This document shows, one piece after another, positions 45,725 to 56,199 of a stretch of DNA of 64,000 nt (the stretch's first letter is position 1; every line of letters starts with the position of its first letter). Both the position numbers and the translations under genes were made by a program. Below the pieces are notes generated by a model. The model was not told the origin of the DNA. It saw nothing but the letters and a program-made list of their open reading frames with translations, and made no database searches. Source of the stretch: Metapseudomonas boanensis (GTDB lineage: Bacteria > Pseudomonadota > Gammaproteobacteria > Pseudomonadales > Pseudomonadaceae); contig NZ_JAGTIS010000008.1 of the NCBI RefSeq assembly GCF_018704125.1, positions 1-64,000 of the forward strand. The letters are read 5' to 3'.

Positions 45725-47467
45725 ATGAAAGCTTACATTCAGCACAGCCAACGCCTGCTCCGCGGCCAGCCACCAACCTACCAACGCTTGCAAGCGCGTC
45801 TGGCCGAAGGGCACCAACCGGGGCAGCGCGCCCCGCAAGTACTGCACTGCGGCTGGGGCCGCCTGCTGCTCGGCCACACCTTTTCGACGCCCGCCAGCCT
45901 CGCGCAGGAGCTGCTGGCCGAACGGACCGGCGAACGTGACATCGCGCTCTACGTGGCAGCGCCGCAGCAGGTCCTGGCGCAGGCACCACAGCAACTCTTC
46001 CTCGACCCATCCGACACATTGCGACTCTGGTTCTCCGACTACCGGCCAGCGCACCGAGGCTTTCGTGGCTTTCGTATCCGCCGCGCACAAAGCAATGCCG
46101 ATTGGCACGCCATCAACCAGCTCTACCGTTGCCGCGGCATGCTGTCGGTTAACCCGTCCTGCATCACCCCGCGCCACCTCGGCGGGCCGGTGTACTGGCT
46201 GGTCGAAGACGAAGCCAATCACCAGATCATCGGCAGCGTCATGGGCCTCAACCACACCAAGGCCTTTGCCGACCCCGACGGCGGCTCCAGCCTCTGGTGC
46301 CTGGCGGTCGATCCACAGTCCAGCCGGCCCGGCATCGGCGAAGCGCTGGTGCGGCATCTGGTCGAACACTTTCTTAGCCGAGGCCTGAGTTACCTCGACC
46401 TGTCCGTGCTGCATGACAATCACGAAGCCAAGGCCCTTTACGCCAAGCTTGGCTTTCGCGAGCTGGCCACCTTCGCCGTCAAGTGCCGCAACAGCATCAA
46501 CCAGCCGCTGTTCATTGGCCCGGGGCCCGATGAGCAGCTCAACCCTTATGCACGCATCATCGTCGATGAAGCGCTGCGCAGAGGCATCGACGTGCAGGTG
46601 GATAATGCCGAGGGTGGGCTGTTCAGCCTCAGCCATGGCGGCCGCCGCATCCGTTGTCGTGAGTCCTTGTCCGACCTCACCAGCGCAGTGAGCATGACGC
46701 TCTGCCAGGACAAGCATCTGACTCATCGGGCCCTGGCCCGTGCGGGCCTGCGACAGCCCACGCAACGACTGGCGGGCAGCGACAAGGCGAATGCCGCCTT
46801 CCTGGCCGAGCATCGCCGCCTGGTGGTCAAGCCGGTGAATGGCGAACAGGGCCAGGGCGTGGCGGTGGACCTGCGCACGCTCGACGAGGTACGGGCAGCC
46901 ATCGACAACGCCCGGCATTTCGACAGTCGGGTGCTGCTGGAGAGCTGCCACGACGGACTGGACCTGCGGGTCGTGGTGATTGGCTTCGAAGTGGTCGCCG
47001 CCGCGATTCGCCGCCCCGCTGAAGTGGTGGGCGACGGCCAGCGAACCTTGCACGAGCTCATCGAACGGCAAAGTCGTCGACGTCAGGCTGCCACAGGCGG
47101 CGAAAGCCGCATCCCGCTGGACGGCGAGACCGAGCGCACCTTGCGCGCGGCCGGTTACGGCTACGACGACGTGCTGCCCGCGGACATCCGCCTGGCCGTG
47201 CGGCGCACTGCGAACCTGCATACCGGCGGAACCCTGGAAGACGTCACTGCCCGCCTGCATCCTGCCCTGGCGGAGGCGTCGATCCTTGCCGCCCGCACCC
47301 TGGAAATACCGGTGGTAGGACTGGACCTGCTGGTGCCCGCCGCCGACCAACCCGACTACATGGTGATCGAAGCCAACGAGCGCGTTGGCCTGGCCAATCA
47401 CCAGCCGCAGCCTACCGCCGAGCGCTTCATCGATCTGTTGTTCCCGCTCAGTCGGACGCCTTCCTGA
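45725..47467 (+). CDS. ngg: N-acetylglutaminylglutamine synthetase (GNAT + ATP-grasp)
   Basis: This 580-residue two-domain protein has an N-terminal GNAT acetyltransferase (~105-255; LWCLAVDPQSSRPGIGEALV, YLDLSVLHDNHEAKALYAKLGF) and a C-terminal ATP-grasp ligase (~300-575; RRLVVKPVNGEQGQGVAVDL, YMVIEANERVGLANHQPQP). It would acetylate glutamine and join it to a second glutamine. GGAGGA lies 5 nt before the ATG. It is the middle gene of the NAGGN operon and responds to osmotic stress in known species. Confidence 0.94.
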   Translation: MKAYIQHSQRLLRGQPPTYQRLQARLAEGHQPGQRAPQVLHCGWGRLLLGHTFSTPASLAQELLAERTGERDIALYVAAPQQVLAQAPQQLFLDPSDTLRLWFSDYRPAHRGFRGFRIRRAQSNADWHAINQLYRCRGMLSVNPSCITPRHLGGPVYWLVEDEANHQIIGSVMGLNHTKAFADPDGGSSLWCLAVDPQSSRPGIGEALVRHLVEHFLSRGLSYLDLSVLHDNHEAKALYAKLGFRELATFAVKCRNSINQPLFIGPGPDEQLNPYARIIVDEALRRGIDVQVDNAEGGLFSLSHGGRRIRCRESLSDLTSAVSMTLCQDKHLTHRALARAGLRQPTQRLAGSDKANAAFLAEHRRLVVKPVNGEQGQGVAVDLRTLDEVRAAIDNARHFDSRVLLESCHDGLDLRVVVIGFEVVAAAIRRPAEVVGDGQRTLHELIERQSRRRQAATGGESRIPLDGETERTLRAAGYGYDDVLPADIRLAVRRTANLHTGGTLEDVTARLHPALAEASILAARTLEIPVVGLDLLVPAADQPDYMVIEANERVGLANHQPQPTAERFIDLLFPLSRTPS

Positions 47468-47510
47468 GACCGGAGGAGAACGCAGGCGCTGCTGAGCGCA
47501 AGGAGACGCC

Positions 47511-48704
47511 ATGACTACCCGCATCCCCGAGCCCGACCTCACCTACCTGCAGCGAGTGCTGCTGGAAATGCTCGCCATACCCAGCCCCACAGGCTTCACC
47601 GACACCATCGTGCGCTATGTCGCCGAGCGCCTGGATGAGATCGGTATCCCCTATGAGCTGACCCGGCGCGGCACGATCCGCGCCACCCTCAAGGGTCGCC
47701 AGAACAGCCCGGACCGTGCCGTATCCGCGCATCTGGACACCATTGGCGCCATCATCCGCGAGATCAAGGACAACGGACGCCTGGGCCTCGCTCCGGTCGG
47801 CTGCTGGTCCAGCCGCTTCGCCGAGGGCAGCCGCGTCAGCGTGTTCTGCGACAGCCGCGTCCTGCGCGGCAGCGTGTTACCGCTGATGGCCTCCGGGCAC
47901 GCCTTCAATACGGCCGTCGACAGTCTGCCCATCAGCTGGGACCACATAGAGCTGCGGCTCGATGCCTACAGCACCACTCGCGCCGACTGCGAAACCCTGG
48001 GGGTGGCGATTGGCGATTTTGTCGCCTTCGACCCACTGCCCGAATTCACTGAAAGTGGCCATATCAGCGCACGCCACCTTGATGACAAGGCAGGCGCCGC
48101 CGCTTTGCTCACGGCGCTCAAGGCGATTGTCGAGGCGGGGCTGGAGCCGCCCATCGACTGCCACCCACTCTTCACCATCACCGAAGAAATCGGCTCCGGT
48201 GCGGCAGCCGCATTGCCTTGGGACGTCAGCGAGTTCGTCAGCATCGACATCGCCCCGGTCGCCCCAGGCCAACACTCCAGCGAGCATGCCGTCAGCGTCG
48301 CCATGCAGGACTCCGGCGGCCCGTACGACTTCCACCTCTCACGCCACTTGTTGCGCCTGGGCGAGGAACACGCGATTTCCCTGCGCCGGGACCTGTTCCG
48401 CTACTACCACAGCGATGCGCAATCGGCGGTGGCCGCCGGCCATGACATCCGCACCGCCCTGCTCGCCTTCGGCTGCGACGCCACCCACGGCTACGAACGC
48501 ACCCACCTAGACAGCCTGGAGGCTCTGGCGCGCCTGCTCGGCGCCTATCTGCTGAGCCCCCCGGTGTTCGACTCCGACGCCCTCAGCCGCCAGCAATCGC
48601 TCGAAGCCTTCAGCCACCAATTGGAGCACGACGCCCAGATGGAGAGCGAAACCCGCGTCCCGACCGTGGAAAGTCTGGTTGGCAAAGGAGACAGCAGCGC
48701 TTGA
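47511..48704 (+). CDS. M42-family peptidase of the NAGGN system
   Basis: This 397-residue protein has the M42/M20-type metal-ligand motifs [37 protein letters not shown] and [12 protein letters not shown], with a final [10 protein letters not shown]42 peptidases are cobalt/zinc aminopeptidases. This branch accompanies asnO and ngg in osmoprotectant clusters and may trim or recycle NAGGN. An AAGGAGA site precedes the ATG. The stop lies just before the sensor kinase start. Confidence 0.92.
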   Translation: MTTRIPEPDLTYLQRVLLEMLAIPSPTGFTDTIVRYVAERLDEIGIPYELTRRGTIRATLKGRQNSPDRAVSAHLDTIGAIIREIKDNGRLGLAPVGCWSSRFAEGSRVSVFCDSRVLRGSVLPLMASGHAFNTAVDSLPISWDHIELRLDAYSTTRADCETLGVAIGDFVAFDPLPEFTESGHISARHLDDKAGAAALLTALKAIVEAGLEPPIDCHPLFTITEEIGSGAAAALPWDVSEFVSIDIAPVAPGQHSSEHAVSVAMQDSGGPYDFHLSRHLLRLGEEHAISLRRDLFRYYHSDAQSAVAAGHDIRTALLAFGCDATHGYERTHLDSLEALARLLGAYLLSPPVFDSDALSRQQSLEAFSHQLEHDAQMESETRVPTVESLVGKGDSSA

Positions 48705-48753
48705 TGGGCGACGCGGCGGCAGGCAAAGTGCCAGACAAGGAAGCAACAACAAC

Positions 48754-51516
48754 ATGGGTAGTCGCATGCCTCGCCTCTGTCTGGCACTTTTCCTGCTGTG
48801 GCTCACGTTGCCATCGATCGCCTCGGCGGGCGCCCCGCTAGACCGCGACGAGCTGCGCCTCTCACTCGGTCCCTGGATAAGTTACCTGGAGGACCCCAAT
48901 GGCAGCCTGAGCTTCGAGCAGGTCCGTGCCCTGCCCAACGCCGCGTTCCGCCCCGTTGCCGGTGAACAGGCCAACCTCGGCAAGAACCGCTCCGCATGGT
49001 GGTTCCGTGTCCATCTGAACAACAGCCGGCCGCATCCGCTGGCCGGCTACCTGGAAGCCAACTACCCCCTGCTGGATGACATCCGCGTTTACTACGTCGC
49101 CCCTGACGGTGGTGTGAGCGAACAGGAAAGCGGCGACAAGTTTGCCTTCGCCCAGCGTCCGGTGCAGGTTCGCAACTTCTGGTTCCCGCTGAGCGTGCCG
49201 CCTGGCCAGAGCACACTGATCCTGCGGGTGGAAAGCACCAGCACACTCTTCGTTCCCTTGCTGTTCAGCACCTACGGTGCCAGTGCCGCAGCCCAGGAGA
49301 ACCTCGAGGGCTTCACCGGTGCATTCTATGGCGTGCTGTTCGCCATGTTCTTCTACAACCTCTTTCTCTACCTCTCGTTGCGCGAGCCCACCTATCTCTG
49401 GTACCTGGCCTACAGTGTCAACGTCGGCCTGCTCGCGGCCTGCTTCGACGGCATGTTGTTCAAGCTGCTGCCCCAGCATGTCGGTCTGCAGTCCGTCGCG
49501 ATCTACATTTTCATGTACCTGCACTGCCTGACAGCCGTGCAGTTCAGCCGGCACTTCCTGCACACGCGGCAGCATTTCCCCCGGCTCGACCTGGCGCTTC
49601 GCTGGCTCATGGCAATCACCCTCGCCAGCCTGGTCTGCGCCCCACTGATTGGACTGCAGGCCTGGAACGTACTCGCCAGCCTCATCGTGCTGGCCGTCTC
49701 GCTGTTTCTCCTGGTCACCGGTGTCTACGTCTGGCGCAGCGGCCTGCGCTATGGCTCTTACTACACCCTGGCCTGGGGTGTGCTGCTATTCGCCTTCATG
49801 CAGATCACCGCCGGCTCGCTCGGCGTGGAAATCCTGGGCATGTTCGGCGCCACCGTGGTCAAGATCGGCGTCACCATCGAACTGATCACCCTCTCCATCG
49901 GCCTCGCCGACCGCATCAACACTCTCAAGGATGAAGGTTACCGCTCACGCCAGGCAGCCGAGCAGGCAAACTTCGAGAGCCAGTCCAAAAGCCGCTTCCT
50001 GGCCACGATGAGCCATGAGATCCGCACCCCCCTCAACGGCGTGCTGGGCATGTTGCAGCTGCTCAAGGACACCTCGCTGGATCGTAGCCAGCGCTACTAC
50101 GTCGAGACCATCTCCAGCTCCGGCAGTGCATTGATGGCCGTGATCAACGACATTCTCGATTACGCGCGCATCGAGTCCGGCAAGCTGGCTCTCGAGTCCA
50201 TCGACTTCGACCTCGAGGAACTGGTGTCCGAAACCCTCAGCCTGTTCAGCGCGCAGGCCATGGGCAAGGGCCTGGGGCTGCACCTCAGCTTGGACGCCGG
50301 TGTGCCTCGGCGAATCAAGGGCGACCCCACGCGGCTCAAGCAGGTGCTGATGAACCTGCTCAGCAATGGGCTGAAGTTCACCGCCCAGGGCCACGTCCTC
50401 CTGAGCGTCTCCACCCGCCGCGATGCGCAAGAGCAACCGCACCTGGTGTTCGCCATCAGCGATAGCGGCATCGGTATCCGTGCCGAAGCCCTGGCACAAC
50501 TCTTCGACTCCTTCTCCCAGGGCGACTCCAGCACCACCCGCCGCTATGGTGGCAGCGGCCTGGGGCTGGCCATCAGCAAGGAACTGGTGGAAATGATGGG
50601 TGGAACCATCGACGTGCAGAGCACCGTCGGCAAGGGTACCCGCTTCAGCTTCGAGCTCCCCCTGCAAAGTGCTGACGAGCACGCTGACGAACTGGCCCGC
50701 CTGCTGGACGGACGCTCCGCTCTGCTGGTCTCCAGAGATAGCCTCGCGCTCGACGCCCTTAGCCGCCTGCTCGGCCGCTGGGGTATGCGTTGCGAACGCT
50801 GCCAGACCCCTGACCGGCTGGCAGGCTGCTTCGATGAATTCAGCATACCGCCATTGCTGGTACTGATGGCGCCCTGGTCGGATGCGCCCGAGCAATGGCT
50901 GGACAACCTTCGGCCGCACTTGGAACGCGGCCAGCGCGTGCTGCTGCTCTGCGCTCCCGAGCAGTGCCAGGCACTGCCTGCTGGTGCAGGCCTGCGGCTA
51001 CGCACCATTACCCAGCCGCTGACCCTGGCCCCGCTACGCGGAACCCTGCTGGATCTCTATCGTGAACGCCGCCTGGAGGAACGCACCCCCGTGCAGGAAG
51101 AGCGCCTGCGCATCAGCGCTACGCCCTGTATCCTGGTCGCCGAGGACAATCCGGTGAACCAGATGGTGGTCCAGGGCTTTCTGAAGAAGCGCGGCTATCT
51201 GGTACGGACCGTCGCCAACGGCTTGGCTGCAGTGGACGAGTACGAACGCGATCCGGACGGCATCCACCTCATACTCATGGACTGCGAAATGCCCGAAATG
51301 GACGGATTCGAAGCCACTCGGCAGATCCGCAAGCTGGAGCGCAGCCGGAACTGGCCGGCCGTCCCGATCGTCGCCTTGACCGCCCACATACTCGAAGAGC
51401 ACCGCAAGGCAGGCGCCGCCGCTGGCATGGACGACTTCCTTGGCAAACCCCTGGACAGCGCCCTGCTCTACAGCACGCTGGAACGTTTCATCGCCCGCCA
51501 GAACATCGACGGATGA
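48754..51516 (+). CDS. 7TM hybrid histidine kinase (7TMR-DISM, HisKA, HATPase, REC)
   Basis: This 920-residue protein opens with a signal-like segment ([20 protein letters not shown]), then an extracytoplasmic DISMED2-like domain (~30-190) and seven membrane helices (~195-395). The HisKA domain has the phospho-His in [16 protein letters not shown] (~421), followed by the HATPase domain ([40 protein letters not shown]). The receiver domain carries Asp in [14 protein letters not shown] (~843). The DISMED module often binds small ligands. It follows the NAGGN genes without a terminator and may sense osmotic or cell-surface state. ATG 48754 is chosen over 48679 (TTG). Confidence 0.9.
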   Translation: MGSRMPRLCLALFLLWLTLPSIASAGAPLDRDELRLSLGPWISYLEDPNGSLSFEQVRALPNAAFRPVAGEQANLGKNRSAWWFRVHLNNSRPHPLAGYLEANYPLLDDIRVYYVAPDGGVSEQESGDKFAFAQRPVQVRNFWFPLSVPPGQSTLILRVESTSTLFVPLLFSTYGASAAAQENLEGFTGAFYGVLFAMFFYNLFLYLSLREPTYLWYLAYSVNVGLLAACFDGMLFKLLPQHVGLQSVAIYIFMYLHCLTAVQFSRHFLHTRQHFPRLDLALRWLMAITLASLVCAPLIGLQAWNVLASLIVLAVSLFLLVTGVYVWRSGLRYGSYYTLAWGVLLFAFMQITAGSLGVEILGMFGATVVKIGVTIELITLSIGLADRINTLKDEGYRSRQAAEQANFESQSKSRFLATMSHEIRTPLNGVLGMLQLLKDTSLDRSQRYYVETISSSGSALMAVINDILDYARIESGKLALESIDFDLEELVSETLSLFSAQAMGKGLGLHLSLDAGVPRRIKGDPTRLKQVLMNLLSNGLKFTAQGHVLLSVSTRRDAQEQPHLVFAISDSGIGIRAEALAQLFDSFSQGDSSTTRRYGGSGLGLAISKELVEMMGGTIDVQSTVGKGTRFSFELPLQSADEHADELARLLDGRSALLVSRDSLALDALSRLLGRWGMRCERCQTPDRLAGCFDEFSIPPLLVLMAPWSDAPEQWLDNLRPHLERGQRVLLLCAPEQCQALPAGAGLRLRTITQPLTLAPLRGTLLDLYRERRLEERTPVQEERLRISATPCILVAEDNPVNQMVVQGFLKKRGYLVRTVANGLAAVDEYERDPDGIHLILMDCEMPEMDGFEATRQIRKLERSRNWPAVPIVALTAHILEEHRKAGAAAGMDDFLGKPLDSALLYSTLERFIARQNIDG

Positions 51517-51565
51517 CGACCGAGGCCCGGCAGCGCTAGCATTCATGCACTTGCCGGAGACCTCG

Positions 51566-51796
51566 ATGCTCATTCCCTACGACCTGCTTGAAGCCGACAC
51601 CCTGACCCGTCTGATCGAAGACTTCGTCACCCGCGAAGGCACCGACAATGGCGACGACACCCCGCTGGACACCCGCGTCGAGCGCGTTCGCAAGGCCCTG
51701 GCGAAAGGCGAGGCAGTCATCGCCTATGACCCGGACAGCCAGCAATGCCAACTCATGCTGAAACTGGACGTGCCCAGGGAGTGGCTTGAGGACTGA
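51566..51796 (+). CDS. yheU: YheU family protein
   Basis: This 76-residue protein starts MLIPYDLLEADTLTRLIEDFV and continues TREGTDNGD, then RVERVRKALAKGEAVIAYDP; E. coli YheU (72 aa) has the same layout. GGAGA lies about 7 nt before ATG 51566. The function is unknown. It is convergent with the five-heme cytochrome gene. Confidence 0.9.
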   Translation: MLIPYDLLEADTLTRLIEDFVTREGTDNGDDTPLDTRVERVRKALAKGEAVIAYDPDSQQCQLMLKLDVPREWLED

Positions 51797-51852
51797 AAGC
51801 AACGCAGTCTCGGGGTCAGACATAGCGCGACATTGAGCCGAATGGCCACCAT

Positions 51853-53343
51853 TCAGGGGCCACTGCCAACCCCGGCCGCCGCCACACCCGGCTCCGTCGG
51901 AGCCAGGACAACATGCTGGCTGATCGTGGCCATCTGAAGAATCTCCACCTGCAGCTTGTCCTTGCCCAGCAGGAAATCCACCAGCCGCTGTGGGAAGGGC
52001 CAGTAGTTCAGTTCAGCGGTCAGAGTGATCGGGCTCACCGCAGTGGACGGCACCTGAAAAGAAAACTCACGGATGTCATAGCCCTTGGGCAGGATGCGGT
52101 TATCCGAGAGGATCTGAGTGGCGTTCCAGACCTCGATGTCCAACTCCTTGCCGTCCTTGTCCCCCAGGTGAACCTTGAAGTTGCGCGTACCGGGCTCGGT
52201 GGCGCCGTCCTTAATGGCCCCCAGGCGGTAGAACTCGGTTCCCATCGCGTCGACCGCATGAAAGTCGATCCACACCTCACGCCCTTCGGGGAAGCCCGTC
52301 GGCAATTTGTGCCCGGCACCGACATTGGCCACCTTCACCCTCACGGATACCTGTTGCCCTGGCAGAATGCGATCCGGGACATGGAAGAACTCGATCTGCG
52401 CGGCCTCCCGCAGCGATGAACGCGCACGTTGCGCTGCCTCTTTCTGGCCTAGGTATTCCAGCACCGCCGCGTTGGCGCCGCTGAACCAGTGCGAGGCCAC
52501 ATCGTCACGCTCCGGCCCCATCATCGCCGCTTTTCCGACGAAGCCTGGCATATGGCAACTCTGGCAGGTCTCGCCATTGAAGCTGTACGGGCTTTCCAGC
52601 CATTCATCATAGGTCCGCTCCACCGCTACCGAGCTGAACGGGTGGGTGACGTTGTGGCAGGTGGCGCAGAAGTCCGAGCGGGTATGCAGCCCCGAATACA
52701 CCGTGTCGTGATACGGAGAAACCGCGTCCCGGCGCGGACCGAACTTGGTCGGCTTGCCGTGGGCCCGCGGGCTCAGCACATAAGCACCGTTATCCAGCCC
52801 GGTGCGGGCACTGATGTTGTGGCAAGTTTCGCAATCTACGCCGGGCATGGGATTGTGTTCGGCAGTGAATTCGATCGAAGCGCGGTTGACCGAGGAGGTT
52901 ATCTGCCCGGTGGTCAGGCCGATGGGGGTGTGGCAGCCGGTGCAGAAGTTATCCACACGCCCTTCGGTCGCCTGGCTCGCATGCCGGAGCAAGGCGCGGT
53001 AGATCGGGTCTTCCCAGGCATGGGACATCATGGAACTGCGCCATTGCTGATAGATTTCCGTATGGCAGGCACCGCATACCTGCGCATCGTCGAAGTCCTT
53101 GATGCTCAACACCGCATTGTTCGGGGTGTTGGCCCGATGGGGGAAAAAGGGCAAGCCACCTTTTTCCTGCATCAGCCTTGAACGGGCAGGCTCCAGCCAC
53201 TTGGCATCGTCCTGGGGTGCCTCGGCCACAGCCGCATGGGACGCCAGCAGGCAGACCAGTGAATAGGCGACAAGCCGAGCGCTGGTGGACGTGAAATGTG
53301 CGCGAACCGATCGAGCCAATGGCTGCCTTGCCGAGCCAACCAT
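51853..53343 (-). CDS. Five-heme periplasmic cytochrome c
   Basis: This 496-residue protein has a signal segment (ARLVAYSLVCLLASHAAVA) after a short, basic N-terminus. Five CXXCH motifs (CGACH, CTGCH, CETCH, CATCH and CQSCH) lie between about residues 90 and 250. A C-terminal beta-rich part follows. The heme cluster has the layout of cytochrome c554-type multiheme proteins, and several extra His residues (HTR, HDTVYSG) could serve as ligands. The electron donor is unknown. ATG 53343 has a GAGAGG upstream; a further 30-codon extension to 53433 lacks similarity. Confidence 0.88.
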   Translation of the reverse strand: MVGSARQPLARSVRAHFTSTSARLVAYSLVCLLASHAAVAEAPQDDAKWLEPARSRLMQEKGGLPFFPHRANTPNNAVLSIKDFDDAQVCGACHTEIYQQWRSSMMSHAWEDPIYRALLRHASQATEGRVDNFCTGCHTPIGLTTGQITSSVNRASIEFTAEHNPMPGVDCETCHNISARTGLDNGAYVLSPRAHGKPTKFGPRRDAVSPYHDTVYSGLHTRSDFCATCHNVTHPFSSVAVERTYDEWLESPYSFNGETCQSCHMPGFVGKAAMMGPERDDVASHWFSGANAAVLEYLGQKEAAQRARSSLREAAQIEFFHVPDRILPGQQVSVRVKVANVGAGHKLPTGFPEGREVWIDFHAVDAMGTEFYRLGAIKDGATEPGTRNFKVHLGDKDGKELDIEVWNATQILSDNRILPKGYDIREFSFQVPSTAVSPITLTAELNYWPFPQRLVDFLLGKDKLQVEILQMATISQHVVLAPTEPGVAAAGVGSGP

Positions 53344-54036
53344 CTTGCTGCCTCTCTCAAACCGAGCAGCCCCATGACGCCAGCACGTAACCCCGCCCAC
53401 AGCGAGAGAAAGCCTTGGCAATGCACGAGCCACAAGCAGCCCAGATCACATGGCAGAAACCGGCAGATCCCTAGCAATACCTATCCGGTCCAGCGCAAAC
53501 TCGTGAATTTCTGATACCCCCGCTACTCGGGGATGCTGTTCAGTAGTAGTCGGGGGCTCCTGCAGCGTCAAAACAGCATCCAGATTGGCAAACAGCCGAT
53601 CGGAGGCTCTAACTATTTGAACTAATTAAGATGTTTTAGACCGAGCAGCTTGATGAAAAGGCGATGAAGTGCCCCTAAAACCATCCCCAGCGTATACATC
53701 CGGGACCCACCGGGTTCGAGGCGATGAGTTCGTGGAACATGCGCCAGTTGGAAACACGAGACTGCGTGAGCAGCAAACGCGGGTGTGCCGCTCAGAGCAG
53801 AAAGGGATTGGCCCTGGGAGGCCACAAACGCGCGACAAAATACCCGGGCAGAAAAAAGGCCGCCTTTCGACGACCTCAAAACAAAGCACATAGCACCAAG
53901 AATCTGTAGCTCCAGAGTGTAGAAGTTCGGCTACGGATGGATGACAAATTCACTGAAAACCCCGTGCCTTTCGTCGGTTTTCCCGAACTTTGCGCCGCAA
54001 CCGCTCTAGCACGAGGCTGTTGATATCACGCTGCTT
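53344..54036. other. 693-bp intergenic region, mostly unassigned
   Basis: Short frames here, including an 89-codon minus-strand frame at 53622-53891, show no codon bias or similarity that I can support. The stretch contains a hairpin at 53852-53876 whose minus-strand reading ends in a T-run. It could hide a small RNA or a decayed gene, but nothing is identified. Confidence 0.4.
53852..53876 (-). terminator. Terminator-like hairpin of unknown transcript
   Basis: On the minus strand GGTCGTC-GAAAG-GGCGGCC (with G-U pairs) leads into TTTTTT. No gene is recognised upstream of it on that strand within 160 bp, so it may end an unannotated small transcript. Confidence 0.45.
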
Positions 54037-54369
54037 TCAGCTGGATGAGAAGCGCGGCCCGAGCAGGATGATGGTAGCGCCGAGCAGGCAAATCGCAGCG
54101 CCGAGCCAGTCGCTGGCCAACGGGCGAGTACGCTCGATCACGCCGAGCCAGCACAACGAGGCAACGATGTAGATACCGCCGTAAGCGGCATAGGCACGGC
54201 CGGCATAGGCAGCCTCGACGCGCGTCAGCAGCAAGGCGAACAGGGTCAGACTGAGCAACCCCGGGGCGATCCACCAGGCACTCTTATCCATTCGCAGCCA
54301 AAGCCAGAAGGCGTAACAACCGCCGATCTCGAACAGAGCGGCAAGGAAAAACCAGAGGTAGTTGAGCAT
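54037..54369 (-). CDS. ynfA: YnfA family inner-membrane protein
   Basis: This 110-residue protein has four hydrophobic helices. It begins [20 protein letters not shown] and has [33 protein letters not shown] and [18 protein letters not shown]. It matches the UPF0060/YnfA family in length and the FxEIGG motif. YnfA is SMR-like and may export toxic cations. It is followed by the 142-residue gene on the same strand. Confidence 0.93.
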   Translation of the reverse strand: MLNYLWFFLAALFEIGGCYAFWLWLRMDKSAWWIAPGLLSLTLFALLLTRVEAAYAGRAYAAYGGIYIVASLCWLGVIERTRPLASDWLGAAICLLGATIILLGPRFSSS

Positions 54370-54430
54370 CGGGTGGCTCTCATAAGATTGGGGGCATCCC
54401 TACCCGGCCCTGTGCCGAGGGTAAGAGGAG

Positions 54431-54859
54431 CTAGCCGCGCACGCCGCCTTCGCGCTCCCAGGCGCAACGTACGCGCAGATTCTCTTCCTTGGGGCTGTGC
54501 AGCCCCTGCTCGCTTTCCCAGCGGAAGGTGTGGATTCCATTGAGCTCGGTTTCCAGATGCACCACGGCGCTGCTCCAATAGAGCTGCCTGAGCAGGGCTT
54601 CGAACTCCTTCACCCAGAGGCTCCATTCGTATTCGACGGCCGGGTAACTGGCACCGAAGTGGATCACCTGGGTACGGAACAGCCCGGCCCCTGGTTGCTC
54701 GCAGCAGGAGAACATCTCGCGCCCGAGGAAGGGCCAGGACTCGCCGCTCGGCAGCCCGGCCAGGACGTCCATGTTGGCAGCGCGACGCAGACTGTGCTCC
54801 TGGTCGTCGAGTGACGGCCAGTCACGGATGCAACCATAGACGACGGACTCAGACTCCAC
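54431..54859 (-). CDS. Conserved hypothetical protein
   Basis: This 142-residue soluble protein has no signal peptide or membrane helix. FHASYPAVEYEW-like IHFGASYPAVEYEWSLWVKE and TFRWESEQGLHSPKEENLRV are recognisable blocks, probably from a Pseudomonas-specific family. It has several Trp and Cys residues (MFSCCEQPGAGLF). It lies upstream of ynfA on the same strand, spaced about 60 bp, so it may share its transcript. The function is unknown. Confidence 0.65.
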   Translation of the reverse strand: MESESVVYGCIRDWPSLDDQEHSLRRAANMDVLAGLPSGESWPFLGREMFSCCEQPGAGLFRTQVIHFGASYPAVEYEWSLWVKEFEALLRQLYWSSAVVHLETELNGIHTFRWESEQGLHSPKEENLRVRCAWEREGGVRG

Positions 54860-54934
54860 GCGAGCACTCCATTGAAACAGTGGCAGCCTTCTAACACAGG
54901 ACTGCCGTGCAAGGAAGGAACTGCGTCGAAGTCC

Positions 54935-56089
54935 TCAGCGCCGCCCGCGCCCAAGTAGCCAGGCCAGCAGACACATGATGAGCGCCAGCATGGTGATGAT
55001 CATGAATGGCATCTGGTAACTGCCCGCCAGGTCACGCCCCAGGCCGGCCAGGACCGGAGTCAGGCAAGCCAGGCCATAGCCGGCGAACAGCATCATGGCC
55101 GTCCAGCGACTGACCGCGATGGGGGTATGGACCTCATAGAGCGGCAACACCATGGACAGCGCGAAAGAACCGCTCAGCCCCAGGCCCAGCAACATCGCCC
55201 AGAGCTCGGGGACAACTGTCGGCAGCAAGGTGATCATGCCCAGGCAGAGTGAACTGACGAGGCCGCAAAACAGAAGCAGCAGATAACGGTTGTCGAAGCG
55301 CTGGGCCAACCAGGGCAGGACGAAGGCGCTCGGCAGGCCCACCAGCATGAAGAGGCTGAACAGGCTGTTGCTGCGCAGCAGGCTGAATCCGGCCTCGTGG
55401 TAGCGCGCCACGAGCCAGGTGGTCAGGGCATAGAACAGGCCTGCCTGCAGGGCAAAGAACGCGGTGATCAACCACGCACGCGGCTCACGCCACGGCAACC
55501 CTCCATGTACCACCTCGCCGGCTGGCTCGGGACGATTGGGCAGACGCAGCCAGAGCAGCAAGGCCAGCAGAGCGGGTAGCGCCCAGAACGCCAGCCCCCA
55601 GTGCCATTGATCCCCCAGAAGCTGGGTCACGGGCGGGGTGAGCACGGCACCACCAGCCCCACCAATGGTCATGCTCAGGGAATACCAGGCAACGACCCGG
55701 CCAACCTGATCATGGAACTGACGTTTGATGAAGCCCGAGAGCAACGGGCCGGCGATGGCGATGCCGGCCCCGAGCACCACCGCACTACCAATCAGCACGC
55801 TGCTGGCATGACCCGCCAATCGCGCTACCAGGGCCACGCCAATCAGCAGCAGGCACACCGTAATGACCCGCTCGAGGCCAAAACGCACCGCCAGGCGTGG
55901 CGCCAGGGGAGCCAGCAGACCCATGCAGAGGACCGGTAACGCGGTAGTGAGGCTGATCAGACCACGACTCAGCGACAATTCGTGGGCGATGCGCTCGATC
56001 AGGGGCGCCAGGGAGGTAATGCCGGGCCGCAGGTTGATAGCGGCCAGCACCAGGGCGGCCATGAGCAAGGCTCGGGAGGCGGGTTTCAC
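54935..56089 (-). CDS. MFS transporter, cyanate/nitroimidazole (CynX/NimT) type
   Basis: This 384-residue membrane protein has twelve predicted helices. Helix 1 has ALVLAAINLRPGITSLAPLI, and the middle loop carries LLLWLRLPNRPEP. The arrangement fits the CynX/NimT branch of the major facilitator superfamily. A GTG at 56089 has GGAACTACA upstream and gives a short cytoplasmic start before helix 1; the longer frame to 56167 is less likely. The substrate is unknown. Confidence 0.85.
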   Translation of the reverse strand: MKPASRALLMAALVLAAINLRPGITSLAPLIERIAHELSLSRGLISLTTALPVLCMGLLAPLAPRLAVRFGLERVITVCLLLIGVALVARLAGHASSVLIGSAVVLGAGIAIAGPLLSGFIKRQFHDQVGRVVAWYSLSMTIGGAGGAVLTPPVTQLLGDQWHWGLAFWALPALLALLLWLRLPNRPEPAGEVVHGGLPWREPRAWLITAFFALQAGLFYALTTWLVARYHEAGFSLLRSNSLFSLFMLVGLPSAFVLPWLAQRFDNRYLLLLFCGLVSSLCLGMITLLPTVVPELWAMLLGLGLSGSFALSMVLPLYEVHTPIAVSRWTAMMLFAGYGLACLTPVLAGLGRDLAGSYQMPFMIITMLALIMCLLAWLLGRGRR

Positions 56090-56199
56090 TGTAGTTCCAT
56101 GCAGTGCGGCCAGACAGCCGGGGAGTGAAACCCTACTCCCCCGGCCCACTGCCCGGCAACCCGGCAAACGGCAGAAGCTGACCGATCGGACAGCGAAAA

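Noticed and set aside
45695-47542. 615-codon minus-strand frame opposite ngg
   Set aside because: ngg has two recognised domains and a GGAGGA site; the opposite frame is a shadow.
53622-53891. 89-codon minus-strand frame in the gap
   Set aside because: No Pseudomonas-like codon pattern, no ribosome-binding site, and no similarity that I can name. It also overlaps the terminator-like hairpin.
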